From Comamonas_C sp026954015 (GTDB lineage Bacteria > Pseudomonadota > Gammaproteobacteria > Burkholderiales > Burkholderiaceae_C), in NCBI GenBank assembly GCA_035063785.1, contig JAPSFS010000009.1:1-64000 (forward strand): DNA of 64,000 nucleotides. Reading direction: 5' to 3'. Made by a program: the position numbers and the translations under genes. The number at the start of each line of letters is the position of its first letter. Within the stretch, counting starts at the first letter, position 1. A model generated the notes under the pieces. That model worked only from the letters and a program-made list of their open reading frames with translations, was not told the DNA's origin and did no database searches. Positions 29,609-38,153 of the stretch are shown here, in pieces.

Positions 29609-30481
29609 TCAGAGGTTACGCGCGTTGAAGGTGTCGCAGGACTGCACGCTGCCCGTCTGGTAGCCCTGCGTGAACCAGTGCACGCGCTGCGCGCTGGTGC
29701 CGTGGGTGAAGGCGTCGGGGCGCACCGTGCCGCTGCTCTTGCGCTGCAGCGTGTCGTCGCCGATCTGCTGCGCGGCGTTCACGGCCGATTCGATGTCGCT
29801 CTGGTCAAGCCAGTTCTTCGCCTGCTGCGAGTGCTGCGCCCAGACGCCCGCATAGCAGTCCGCCTGCAGCTCAAGGCGCACCGACAGCGCATTCTGGTCG
29901 CGCTCGCTGATGCGCCCGCGCATGCCGTCCACCTTGGCGGTGGTTCCGAGCACCGATTGCACATGGTGGCCGACCTCGTGCGCGATCACGTAGGCGCGCG
30001 CGAACACGCCGGGTGCGCCGAGCTGGCGGCTCATGGTGTCGAAGAAGTCCATGTCCAGGTACACCTTGTGGTCACCCGGACAGTAGAACGGCCCCATGGC
30101 AGACTGCCCCGTGCCGCACGCGGTGGGCGTGACGCCACGGTAGAGCACGAGCTTGGGCGCGGGGTACTGCGCGCCGGCCTGGCGAAAGATCTGGCTCCAG
30201 ACGTCTTCGGTCGAAGCCAGCACCGTGGAGACGAACGCCGCCTGCTGGTCGCCCTGCGGCGGGTGCTGCGCGGGCGCCTGCGTCACCTGGGGCGCACCGC
30301 CTCCGCCCGAGAGCACCTCCAGCGTCGTCAGCGGGTTGATACCGAACACGCCCCAGCCGATCAGCGCGATCACCACCGTGCCGATACCGATGCCGCGCCC
30401 GCCTATACCGAAGCCCCCGCCGCCTCCTCCGGAGCGGCGATCTTCGACGTTGTCCGACTGTCGTTCACCTTCCCAGCGCAT
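29609..30481 (-). CDS. YpfJ-type neutral zinc metallopeptidase
   Basis: A 290-residue membrane-anchored protein of the putative neutral zinc metallopeptidase family. The N terminus is Gly-rich and followed by one membrane helix (GTVVIALIGWGVFGI, about 34-49). The zinc motif HEVGHHVQ lies at about 171-178, and the downstream segment LELQADCYAGVWA supplies the third ligand region. The C-terminal end, TFNARNL, is typical of the family. The physiological substrate is unknown. Confidence 0.9.
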   Translation of the reverse strand: MRWEGERQSDNVEDRRSGGGGGGFGIGGRGIGIGTVVIALIGWGVFGINPLTTLEVLSGGGGAPQVTQAPAQHPPQGDQQAAFVSTVLASTEDVWSQIFRQAGAQYPAPKLVLYRGVTPTACGTGQSAMGPFYCPGDHKVYLDMDFFDTMSRQLGAPGVFARAYVIAHEVGHHVQSVLGTTAKVDGMRGRISERDQNALSVRLELQADCYAGVWAQHSQQAKNWLDQSDIESAVNAAQQIGDDTLQRKSSGTVRPDAFTHGTSAQRVHWFTQGYQTGSVQSCDTFNARNL

Positions 30482-30511
30482 GCTGTACTCCCGCTGAAGT
30501 AAATTGCGGCG

Positions 30512-31201
30512 ATGGTAACGTCAGCCGCCACCTCCCCGATCCCCGCGAAACCGGGCCCGCACGCGGTGGTGCTCGTCACGGGCTTTGACGCGTTCGGCGG
30601 GGCCGCGAGCAACCCGAGCACGCTCGTCGCGCAGGCGCTGCACCGCCGCCAGATCGCCGGGTGCCGCGTCGTCGGCGCGCAGCTGCCCACGGTGTTCGGC
30701 GCGGCACTCACCTGCCTGGACGCGCTGCTGGAACGGCACCAGCCAAGCCTGGTGATCTGCCTGGGCCTGGCGGCCGAGCGCGCGACGCTGCAGCTCGAGC
30801 GCGTCGCAATCAACCGCGAGGACGCCCGCATCGCGGACAACCGCGGCGCGCAGCCGGTGGACCGGCCCGTGATCGCGGGCGCGCCCGCCGCCTACCTGAG
30901 CACGCTCCCCATCGAAGCCATGGTGCGCGCCATGACCGCGGCGGGCGTGCCAACCGATACCTCGCAGAGCGCCGGCACCTTTGTGTGCAACCACGTGTTC
31001 TTCGGCCTCATGCACCGCCTGGCCACCGTGCCCGCGCTGCAGACGGCGCGCGGCGGCTTCATCCACCTGCCGCAACTGTCCGCGCCGGGCCGCGCCGGCA
31101 TGCCGCTGGCGCAGATGGTGCACGGCGTGCGCACCGGCATCCGCACGGCAATCGTCGCAAGCGCAACGCCCCAGCGCAGCCGCCATGCCAGCCGTTCTTG
31201 A
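30512..31201 (+). CDS. pcp: Pyrrolidone-carboxylate peptidase
   Basis: A 229-residue cytoplasmic cysteine peptidase of family C15 that removes N-terminal pyroglutamate. The start LVTGFDAFGGAASNPS is the family signature, the catalytic Cys is in SAGTFVCNHVFFGLMH and the His in GGFIHLPQLS; the glutamate lies in the LQLERVAINRED region. It is divergent from the zinc peptidase gene (30 nt between starts) and overlaps the next gene by 17 nt. Confidence 0.94.
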   Translation: MVTSAATSPIPAKPGPHAVVLVTGFDAFGGAASNPSTLVAQALHRRQIAGCRVVGAQLPTVFGAALTCLDALLERHQPSLVICLGLAAERATLQLERVAINREDARIADNRGAQPVDRPVIAGAPAAYLSTLPIEAMVRAMTAAGVPTDTSQSAGTFVCNHVFFGLMHRLATVPALQTARGGFIHLPQLSAPGRAGMPLAQMVHGVRTGIRTAIVASATPQRSRHASRS

Positions 31202-32093
31202 TCCACAGGCGACCGCCGCCGCGCTGGGCTGGGCGCCGCTGGTCGACGCCATCGAGGCACTGCTCACGGAAGGCGGCGTACAGGTGCCCGAACGCATCGT
31301 GATGGCTACGACCAAGGGCGCGGTACTGTTCGTCATGCCCGCGAGCGACGCGCAGGTGGCAATCACCAAGCTGATCACCTTCACCCCCGCCAACGCAGGC
31401 ACGGGAGCCGCGACGATCCAGGGCGACGTGGTGGTGTTCGATGTGGCGAGCGGCGCGCGACGGTTGATCCTGGACGGACCCACGGTGACGGCGCGGCGCA
31501 CTGCCGCGGTCTCCGCGCTTGCCGCGCGGCTCCTCGCGCCCCGACGGGCGGCGCCGATGCTGATCGTGGGCGCGGGCGTGCAGGGCCGCGCCCATCTGGA
31601 GGCGTTTGCCGCTGTGCTCGGCGTGCGCCAGTTCGTGATCGCCTCGGGCCGCCCCGCAAGCGCCGAGCGCCTTGCGGCCTGCGCGCGAGAGCAGGGCCTG
31701 CAGGCGCAGACCACGACCGACCCGGACGCCGCGCTGGCGCACTGCCCGCTCGTGGCCACCTGCACCCCTGCAAGCGCGGTGGTGCTGCGCGCCCCGCCGC
31801 GCAAGGACGCCTTCATCGCCGCAGTGGGCGCGTTCACGCCGCGGATGGTCGAGCTCGACGCCGCGCTGTGCCGCGCGGTCGCCGCACAGGGGCGCATCGT
31901 GGTGGACACGCGCGACGCCGAGCATGAAGCGGGCGACCTCCTGCAGGCGGGCATCGCGGTCGCCCCACTGCCCAGCCTGCAGGACGTGGTGCGCCACTGC
32001 GCCCCCGACGGCAGTGGCCCCGTGCTATTCAAGAGCTGCGGCTGGGCCGGCTGGGACCTGGCGGCGGCGCGGCTGGCGATGCGCTCCGCCTGA
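31185..32093 (+). CDS. Ornithine cyclodeaminase / mu-crystallin family protein, possible delta1-pyrroline-2-carboxylate reductase
   Basis: A 302-residue NAD(P)-binding protein. The Rossmann motif is APMLIVGAGVQGRAHLEAFAAV (about 125-146), and the family signature lies in VGAFTPRMVELDAALC. The start overlaps pcp, so the two are probably cotranslated. In several proteobacteria members near proline-related genes reduce delta1-pyrroline-2-carboxylate to L-proline; pairing with a pyroglutamate-releasing peptidase fits amino-acid turnover but does not prove the reaction. Ornithine cyclodeaminase is the alternative. Confidence 0.82.
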   Translation: MPAVLDPQATAAALGWAPLVDAIEALLTEGGVQVPERIVMATTKGAVLFVMPASDAQVAITKLITFTPANAGTGAATIQGDVVVFDVASGARRLILDGPTVTARRTAAVSALAARLLAPRRAAPMLIVGAGVQGRAHLEAFAAVLGVRQFVIASGRPASAERLAACAREQGLQAQTTTDPDAALAHCPLVATCTPASAVVLRAPPRKDAFIAAVGAFTPRMVELDAALCRAVAAQGRIVVDTRDAEHEAGDLLQAGIAVAPLPSLQDVVRHCAPDGSGPVLFKSCGWAGWDLAAARLAMRSA

Positions 32094-32095
32094 AG

Positions 32096-32662
32096 TCAGG
32101 CGCGCGGCAGCGTCACGCCCTGCTGACCCTGGTACTTGCCCTTGCGGTCGCGGTAGCTCGTCTCGCAGACCTCGTCGCTCTGGAAGAACAGCACCTGCGC
32201 GCAGCCCTCGCCCGCGTAAATCTTGGCGGGCAGCGGCGTGGTGTTGGAAAACTCCAGCGTCACGTAGCCCTCCCATTCAGGCTCGAAGGGCGTGACGTTG
32301 ACGATGATGCCGCAGCGTGCGTAGGTGCTCTTGCCCAGGCACACGGTGAGCACGTCGCGCGGGATGCGGAAGTACTCGACGGTGCGCGCCAGCGCGAAGC
32401 TGTTGGGCGGAATGATGCAGGAGTCGCCCGAGAAATCGACGAAGCTGTTTTCGTCGAAGTTCTTCGGGTCCACCACCGTGCTGTGGATGTTGGTGAAGAC
32501 CTTGAATTCACCCGCGCAGCGGATGTCGTAGCCGTAGCTGCTGGTGCCGTAGCTGATGACCTTGCGGCCCTCGACCTCGCGCACCTGGCCGGGCTCGAAC
32601 GGCTCGATCATGCCGTGCTCGCGCGCCATGCGCCGGATCCACGTGTCGCTCTTGATGCTCAT
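32096..32662 (-). CDS. dcd: dCTP deaminase
   Basis: A 188-residue trimeric enzyme that deaminates dCTP to dUTP for thymidylate synthesis. The family start SIKSDTWIRRMA, the motif SFALARTVEYFRIPRDVLTVCLGKSTYARCGI with the catalytic region, and TPFEPEWEGYVTLEFSN are all present. Length is normal. It is convergent with the preceding gene with a 2-nt gap. Confidence 0.96.
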   Translation of the reverse strand: MSIKSDTWIRRMAREHGMIEPFEPGQVREVEGRKVISYGTSSYGYDIRCAGEFKVFTNIHSTVVDPKNFDENSFVDFSGDSCIIPPNSFALARTVEYFRIPRDVLTVCLGKSTYARCGIIVNVTPFEPEWEGYVTLEFSNTTPLPAKIYAGEGCAQVLFFQSDEVCETSYRDRKGKYQGQQGVTLPRA

Positions 32663-32704
32663 GGGGTTGTGCTCCTGCGCGCGGATTGTAGCGATGCACC
32701 CAAA

Positions 32705-32760
32705 GCGATAGCTGCCCGCGCTTGTCTGGCAAGCGCTGCAGCCATATCTGGTTCAAATTC
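32705..32760. repeat. Comamonadaceae-type intergenic palindromic repeat, copy 1
   Basis: The element has a core CGCTTG-TCTGG-CAAGCG flanked by AGCTGC/GCAGC and AT-rich ends (GATAGCT on one side, TTCAAATTC on the other). It lies between dcd and puuD, and its outer end includes the first two bases of the puuD stop. Related copies lie at about 37969, 41034, 49669 and 56289. Confidence 0.8.
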
Positions 32761-33964
32761 AGCGATCGACGTGGGCGCCGCCCTCGTACCAGCGCTTGAA
32801 CATGTCCACCTGCGCGGGCGAGAGCGCGTCGGGGTTGCCAAACGGCATCTTGCGCAGCTGCACCACCTGCTGGTAGATCTGCTGCGCGTGCGCCTTCACG
32901 TCCTCGGGCGTGTCGAACTTCACGCCCTTCTGCTGGATCGTTGCCGCGCTGTGGCACACGAAGCAGTGCTCCTTCATCACCGCGTGCAGATCGGCAAACT
33001 TGACGTGCTCGCTGGAGGCGCTCGACGCGGCCTGCGGCGCGGGCTTGAGCCAGGCGACGAGCGCCAGCAGCACCACGATGCCCGCGGCGGCATAGGGCCA
33101 GGGGTGACCGTTGCGCCCGAGCTTGTAGCCGTGGCGCAGCACGAAGAACTGGCGGATCACCGCACCCGCGAACATCATGAGGATGAGCACCAGCCAGTTG
33201 AGCTCGTGCGTGTTCATCCAGCCGTAGTGCGTGGAGAGCATCGCGAAGACCACCGGCAGCGTGAAATAGGTGTTGTGCACGCTGCGCTGCTTGCCGCGCT
33301 TGCCATGGATGGGGTCGACCGGCTGGCCCGCCTTGAGCGAGGCGACCACCTTGCGCTGGCCGGGGATGATCCAGAAGAACACGTTGGCGCTCATCGCGGT
33401 AGCGAGCATCGCGCCCATGAGCAGGAAGGCGGCCTGCCCCGGGAAGATGTGGCAGGCGAGGTAAGCGGCGATGCACACGAGCACCAGCACGAGTGCGCCG
33501 ACGATGGCGTCGCCATGCGCCTTCTGCCCCCAGATGCGGCAGATGAAGTCGTACAGCACCCAGAACACCACGAGGAAGGCGATGGCCGCGACCACCGCCG
33601 CGCCCGGCGACATCAGCGGGTTGGCCGGGTTGACGAGGTACACGCCCGCGTTCCACAGATAGGAGACGCTCAGCAGCGCAAAGCCCGAGAGCCAGGTGGT
33701 GTAGCTCTCCCAGAAGAACCAGTGCAGATGGTCGGGCAGCCTGGGCGGCGAGACGTTGTATTTCACCGGGTGGTAGAAGCCGCCGCCGTGCAACGCCCAG
33801 AGCTCGCCCGTCACGCCCTCGCGGCGCAGCTTTTCATCGACCGGCGGCGTGAGGCTGCTGTCGAGAAAGACGAAATAGAAGGACGAGCCGACCCAGGCGA
33901 TCGCGGTGATCACGTGCAGCCAGCGCAGCAGCAGGTTGGCCCAGTCGAGGTAATAGGCTTGCAT
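32759..33964 (-). CDS. puuD: Membrane-bound urate hydroxylase PuuD with C-terminal cytochrome c domain
   Basis: A 401-residue protein. The first 300 residues form about eight membrane helices with the family start LDWANLLLRWLHVITAIAWVG and conserved histidines (HGGGFYHPVKY, HWFFWESYTTWLSG). The last 95 residues are a periplasmic cytochrome c domain with the haem motif CFVCH at 334-338 and a distal KMPFGN methionine. PuuD oxidises urate to 5-hydroxyisourate and passes the electrons to the respiratory chain instead of making peroxide. It is the last gene of the uraH-xdhC-puuD group but has its own operator-like site upstream. Confidence 0.93.
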   Translation of the reverse strand: MQAYYLDWANLLLRWLHVITAIAWVGSSFYFVFLDSSLTPPVDEKLRREGVTGELWALHGGGFYHPVKYNVSPPRLPDHLHWFFWESYTTWLSGFALLSVSYLWNAGVYLVNPANPLMSPGAAVVAAIAFLVVFWVLYDFICRIWGQKAHGDAIVGALVLVLVCIAAYLACHIFPGQAAFLLMGAMLATAMSANVFFWIIPGQRKVVASLKAGQPVDPIHGKRGKQRSVHNTYFTLPVVFAMLSTHYGWMNTHELNWLVLILMMFAGAVIRQFFVLRHGYKLGRNGHPWPYAAAGIVVLLALVAWLKPAPQAASSASSEHVKFADLHAVMKEHCFVCHSAATIQQKGVKFDTPEDVKAHAQQIYQQVVQLRKMPFGNPDALSPAQVDMFKRWYEGGAHVDR

Positions 33965-34062
33965 GGCGAAAACTCCGGCCGCTCACCACCGCGGGCGCTC
34001 TGAACGGCTCAAGACGGGCCGCGCTGCGGGAGTACACACCCCCTGGCTCCGCTGCGGCATGG

Positions 34063-34090
34063 TTTGTAGACACAAATTGTATGCAATTTG
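34063..34090. promoter_or_regulatory. Candidate GntR operator in front of puuD
   Basis: Two adjoining palindromes, TTGTAGACACAA (arms TTGT/ACAA) and AAATTGTATGCAATTT (arms AAATTG/CAATTT), lie about 100 bp upstream of the puuD start, just beyond the end of xdhC. They resemble the TGTATACA-centred sites in front of uraH, gntR and the permease. Confidence 0.6.
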
Positions 34091-34097
34091 CGGCGCA

Positions 34098-34943
34098 TCA
34101 CGCCACCGGGCTAACCCGCATCAGCAGTTGCGCGGCCACCGCGACGGCGATCACCTCGGGGTCCTTGCCCTCGATGCCGGGCACGCCGATCGGGCAGGTG
34201 ATGTGCGCGAAGTCTTCCTCGCCGTAGCCGCGCGCCTCAAGCCGATGACGGAACGTCGCCCACTTGGTCTTGCTGCCGATGAGCCCGATGAACGGCAGGT
34301 CGCGGCACGCGCGCTGGCGCGCGAGGCAGGCATCGACGATCTCCAGGTCTTCCGCGTGGCTGAAGCTCATGATGAGCACCATGGCGCCAGGCACGATGTC
34401 CGCCACCGCGGCCTGCACCGGGTCGGAGTATTCGCACTCCACCTTGCTGCCCAGTTGCTCGGGGAAGATCTCGTCGCGGCTGTCCACCCATTGCAGCGCA
34501 AACGGCAGCGGCGCGAGCACGCGCACCAGCGCCTTGCCCACGTGGCCGCCGCCAAACAGCGTCAGCCGGCGCAGGCGCGGCGCGAGGCGCTCGCGCACCA
34601 GCGCCGCATGCTGCGGCCCCAGGCATTCGTAGCGCAGGAACACGACGCCGCCACAGCACTGCCCCAGGCTGGGCCCGAGCGCCTTGCGCGTCACCGGCGC
34701 GGGCTCGGTGGCGCCCGCGGCGCAGGTCTGCAGCCGCTCGTGCGCCTCGTGCATCGCCTGCCATTCGAGATGCCCGCCGCCGATCGAACCGATCAGCACC
34801 TCGGGCGCGTCCTGCGCAATCGCCATCCACGCACCCTCCTCGCGCGGCGTCGAGCCCTGCGCGCGCTCCACCGTCACCAGGCACACCGGCCCGCGTGCCA
34901 GCGCGGCGAGCAGTTGTTCCAGCGGTGTCAGCACGCGGCGCAC
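34098..34943 (-). CDS. xdhC: Xanthine dehydrogenase accessory protein XdhC
   Basis: A 281-residue cytoplasmic chaperone that binds and sulfurates the molybdenum cofactor before insertion into xanthine dehydrogenase. Visible are the N-terminal STPREEGAWM, SIGGGHLEWQA, GQCCGG and the Rossmann-like LTLFGGGHVGKALVRVL, followed by FIGLIGSKTKWATFRHRL. The dehydrogenase subunits XdhA and XdhB are not in the window. It starts 5 nt after the uraH stop, so the two form an operon. Confidence 0.93.
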   Translation of the reverse strand: MRRVLTPLEQLLAALARGPVCLVTVERAQGSTPREEGAWMAIAQDAPEVLIGSIGGGHLEWQAMHEAHERLQTCAAGATEPAPVTRKALGPSLGQCCGGVVFLRYECLGPQHAALVRERLAPRLRRLTLFGGGHVGKALVRVLAPLPFALQWVDSRDEIFPEQLGSKVECEYSDPVQAAVADIVPGAMVLIMSFSHAEDLEIVDACLARQRACRDLPFIGLIGSKTKWATFRHRLEARGYGEEDFAHITCPIGVPGIEGKDPEVIAVAVAAQLLMRVSPVA

Positions 34944-34947
34944 CCGG

Positions 34948-35298
34948 TCACGAGCCGCGGTAGGTCGAATAGCTCCACGGGCTCACGAGCAGCGGTACGT
35001 GGTAGTGCTGGTCGGCATGCGCGACGCCGAAGTCCAGGCTCACGCGGTCAAGGAAATTCGGCTCGGGCAGCGCCACGCCGCGCGCCTTGAAGTACGCGCC
35101 CACGTCGAACGTGAGGCGGTAGGTGCCGGTGCGCAGGCTCGCGTTGTCAAACAGGGGCGCGTCGGTGCGGCCGTCGCGGTTGAGCACCAGGCGCTTGAGC
35201 AGCGTCGCCTCGTCGCCGTTGGTCGCGTAAAGCGCCACGCCCATGCCGGCCGCGGGGCAACCGTGCATCGTGTCCAGAACGTGTGTACTCAGGCCCAT
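34948..35298 (-). CDS. uraH: 5-Hydroxyisourate hydrolase (transthyretin-related)
   Basis: A 116-residue tetrameric enzyme that hydrolyses 5-hydroxyisourate to OHCU, the step after PuuD. The start LSTHVLDTMHGCPAAGM and the C-terminal signature YHVPLLVSPWSYSTYRGS are intact; in HIU hydrolases the latter differs from transthyretin as it does here. Start at 35298 has a GGAGGTG ribosome site; a much longer open frame continues upstream across the ggt gene but is a shadow. It is the first gene of the minus-strand urate operon. Confidence 0.95.
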   Translation of the reverse strand: MGLSTHVLDTMHGCPAAGMGVALYATNGDEATLLKRLVLNRDGRTDAPLFDNASLRTGTYRLTFDVGAYFKARGVALPEPNFLDRVSLDFGVAHADQHYHVPLLVSPWSYSTYRGS

Positions 35299-35335
35299 GA
35301 AACACCTCCGTGCGCCGCGGCGCATGTATTTCGGC

Positions 35336-35356
35336 AAAGTGTATACACTTTTTGTA
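35336..35356. promoter_or_regulatory. Candidate GntR operator between uraH and ggt
   Basis: A perfect 16-bp palindrome, AAAGTGTATACACTTT (35336-35351), is followed by TTGTA. It is 38 bp upstream of the uraH start and 75 bp upstream of the ggt start, so it could control either or both divergent genes. Confidence 0.7.
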
Positions 35357-35430
35357 CTCGCTTCATGGGGTGCGGGCACCGGATGGCGCAGACCATCGTT
35401 TAGGCTGCGCGCACCCACGGGAGGTTCACG

Positions 35431-37194
35431 ATGCCACGCACGCCAGTCCTGCGCAAGCTTGCGCTTGCCACCGCGCTCACGCTGCTCGCCGCCTGCGGCA
35501 CGCCGCCGCACGCCCCCAGCCAGAGCGCCGCCGCGCAGGCCGCCGCCGCGGCCTACGACTTCGACATGGATGTGTTCCATCCCGTCACCGCGCGGCACGG
35601 CATGGTCGCCTCCGAGCATGAGCTGGCCTCGCGCATAGGCCTTGACGTGCTGCGCTCGGGCGGCAACGCGGTGGACGCGGCCGTGGCCATGGGCTTCGCG
35701 CTGGCCGTGGCGCTGCCCAACGCGGGCAACCTCGGCGGCGGCGGCTTCATGATGGTGCACGACGCCCGCACCGGCCGCGACGTGGCGCTGGACTTTCGCG
35801 AAACCGCCCCCGCCGGCGCGTCGCGCACGATGTACCTGGACGCCAGCGGCAACGTGGTGAACGGCAAGTCGCTGTACACGCACTACGCGGTGGGCGTGCC
35901 CGGCACCGTGGCGGGCCTTGCGCACGCGCTGCGCCGGTGGGGCACGCTGCCGCTGGCACGCGTCGTCGAGCCCGCCGCCCGCCTGGCGCAGCAGGGCTAC
36001 CCGGTGAGCGAGACCCTGGCCAAGGTGCTCGCGCAGGAGCAGAAAACCTTCGCGCCCTGGCCCGCGAGCCAGGCGATCTTCTGGAAAGACGGAGCGCCGA
36101 TGAAAGAGGGCGACCTGCTCGTGCAGCGCGACCTCGCCGCGTCGCTGCGGCTCATCGCCAGGGACGGCGCCCAGGCCTTCTACGAAGGGGAGATCGCGCA
36201 CAAGATCGCCGTCGAGATGGCGCCGCACGCGGGCGCGATCACTTTGGCCGACCTCAAGAACTACCGGGTGGTCGAGCGCGAGCCGGTACGCGGCAGCTAC
36301 CGCGGCTATCAGATCGTGACCATGCCGCCGCCCTCGTCGGGCGGCGCACACCTGGTACAAATCCTGAACATGATGGAGCGCTGGCCCATGCAGGACTGGG
36401 GCGCCAACAGCGCCAGAAGCATCCACCACATGACCGAGGCGATGAAGCTCGCCTACGCCGACCGCGCCGAATACCTGGGCGACCCGGACTTCGTCCAGGT
36501 GCCGCTCAAGGGCCTGACGAGCAAGCGCTACGCCGCCCGGCTCGCCGCCGGCATCGACCCCACGCACGCGCGTGCCGCGCGGGACATCCACCCCGGCAAG
36601 CCGCAGCCGTACGAAAGCGACCAGACCACGCACTTTTCCGTGGTGGACGAGGCCGGCAACGCGGTGGCCGTCACCTACACGCTCAACACCAACTTCGGCA
36701 GCGGCATCGTCGCCACGGGCACCGGCATCATGCTGAACAACGAAATGGACGACTTCGCCGCCAAGCCGGGCGTGGCCAACGCCTACGGCCTCGTGGGCGG
36801 CGACGCCAACGCGGTGGCCGCGGGCAAGCGCCCGCTGTCGTCAATGACACCCACCATCGTGCTCAAGGACGGCAAGGTCGCGCTCGTCACCGGCAGCCCC
36901 GGCGGGCCGCGCATCATCACCACGGTGCTCGAAACCATCGTGAACGTCATCGACTTCGGCATGAACCCGGCGCAGGCCGCCGCAACGCCGCGCTTTCACC
37001 ACCAGTGGACGCCAGACGAGCTGCGCGTGGAACAAGGCCTGAACCGGGACACGCTCGACCTGCTCAAGGCCCTGGGTCACAAGATCGCGGTCAAGCCGGC
37101 GATGGGCCGCACGCAGACCATCCAGGTGCTGGACGGCGTGCTGCACGGCGCCTCCGACCCGCGCAACCCGGACGGGCGCACGCTGGGGTACTGA
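35431..37194 (+). CDS. ggt: Gamma-glutamyltransferase, lipoprotein type
   Basis: A 587-residue Ntn-hydrolase that cleaves gamma-glutamyl bonds (for example glutathione) in the periplasm and self-cleaves into two subunits. The leader ends in a lipobox (LTLLAACGTPP), suggesting lipid anchoring. The nucleophile after autoprocessing is Thr399 in DQTTHFSVVD; the oxyanion and substrate motifs MPPPSSGGAHL, NNEMDDFAAKPG, RPLSSMTPTIV and TGSPGGPRII are intact. It is divergent from the urate operon and may share its operator region. Confidence 0.94.
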   Translation: MPRTPVLRKLALATALTLLAACGTPPHAPSQSAAAQAAAAAYDFDMDVFHPVTARHGMVASEHELASRIGLDVLRSGGNAVDAAVAMGFALAVALPNAGNLGGGGFMMVHDARTGRDVALDFRETAPAGASRTMYLDASGNVVNGKSLYTHYAVGVPGTVAGLAHALRRWGTLPLARVVEPAARLAQQGYPVSETLAKVLAQEQKTFAPWPASQAIFWKDGAPMKEGDLLVQRDLAASLRLIARDGAQAFYEGEIAHKIAVEMAPHAGAITLADLKNYRVVEREPVRGSYRGYQIVTMPPPSSGGAHLVQILNMMERWPMQDWGANSARSIHHMTEAMKLAYADRAEYLGDPDFVQVPLKGLTSKRYAARLAAGIDPTHARAARDIHPGKPQPYESDQTTHFSVVDEAGNAVAVTYTLNTNFGSGIVATGTGIMLNNEMDDFAAKPGVANAYGLVGGDANAVAAGKRPLSSMTPTIVLKDGKVALVTGSPGGPRIITTVLETIVNVIDFGMNPAQAAATPRFHHQWTPDELRVEQGLNRDTLDLLKALGHKIAVKPAMGRTQTIQVLDGVLHGASDPRNPDGRTLGY

Positions 37195-37332
37195 TACGCC
37201 GCCGCGTGCCAACGCGGTTTCCTGATGCGGATCAAGAGTTCCCGCTTGCATGGTGGCGCGCCGACGCGCGATCCCCTACAGTCAGTGGCACGTCACCATG
37301 CGGGCACCGCGTCGCGCATGCAGGAGATCGAA

Positions 37333-37896
37333 ATGAGCACAGACCACCGCAGCGATACACCCGACTACGAAGACCCACTGAGCAATTTCGTCGATTGCCA
37401 CGGCGGCATCCTGTCGCATCTGCACACCTTCGGCGAGCTGCCGGCGCTGCTCGAACCGGCGGCGCGCGCGCGCACGATTGCGGCGCAGACGATAGAGTTT
37501 TTCAACTCCACGGTCTTCGCCCACCACATCGACGAGGAGAAGGAACTGTTCCCCGCCGTGCTCGCCAAGGCCCTGCCGGGCGACGAACGCGCCACGGTGC
37601 AGCGCTACGTGGATCGGCTCGTGGCCGAACACCGCCACGTCGAAGCCATCTGGCGCGATCTCGAACCCCATTTGCAGAAGATCGCCAGGGGCCAGGCGCA
37701 CGAGCGGCTCGACCCGGAGGCGATCACGCGGCTGGTCAAGAGCTACGAAGCGCACGCGCGCACGGAAGAGAACGAATTCCTGCCGCTGTCCGCCAAGATC
37801 CTGCGGCGCGAGGGCGCGGACATGGGCGGACTCGGCCTTTCGCTGCACCTGCGCCACGCCGTGCGTGCGGCGCGCCGCGGCCTGCGCGGCTCCTGA
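37333..37896 (+). CDS. Hemerythrin-like HHE-domain protein
   Basis: A 187-residue helical protein with the hemerythrin HHE pattern: H in the first helix (GGILSHLHTFGEL), HHIDEEKELFP, then VAEHRHVEAIW and HARTEENEFLPLS. These His and Glu residues form the di-iron site of the family, which binds oxygen or responds to nitric oxide and iron. I chose the ATG at 37333 with an AGGAG ribosome site; 36 more codons are open upstream without homology. Confidence 0.88.
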   Translation: MSTDHRSDTPDYEDPLSNFVDCHGGILSHLHTFGELPALLEPAARARTIAAQTIEFFNSTVFAHHIDEEKELFPAVLAKALPGDERATVQRYVDRLVAEHRHVEAIWRDLEPHLQKIARGQAHERLDPEAITRLVKSYEAHARTEENEFLPLSAKILRREGADMGGLGLSLHLRHAVRAARRGLRGS

Positions 37897-37968
37897 CGGC
37901 ACGCGCGGCGCCCAGCGGCAGCGCTCCGCAGCTTGCGGCTGCGTCCCCTCCGCGGCTCGAAAAATAGC

Positions 37969-38019
37969 ATTCAAATCATGCTCCAGCCCTTGTCCAGCAA
38001 GCGCGGTCAGCTATGTAAA
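37969..38019. repeat. Comamonadaceae-type intergenic palindromic repeat, copy 2
   Basis: Core CCTTGTCCAGCAAGCGCG followed by GTCAGCTATG, preceded by ATTCAAATCATGCTCCAG. It is more degenerate than the other copies: only CTTG/CAAG of the inner stem pairs. It lies in the 257-bp gap between the hemerythrin gene and kynA. Confidence 0.7.
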
Positions 38020-38153
38020 CGCAAGCAAAACACCCTGCGGCAGCCGTAGCCATGGCGCTGCGTCCGTGCAGGCGTACACCGGGCGGCGCACGCTACGATG
38101 CTCGGGGCCGGCGCCACGGCGCTGCCCCGCTTGCACCGTACCAGGAGACCCGC

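Noticed and set aside
34948..36633. A 561-codon minus-strand frame ending in the UraH sequence
   Set aside because: Only its last 116 codons are UraH; the rest is antisense to ggt. The start at 35298 has a good ribosome site and matches the family start.
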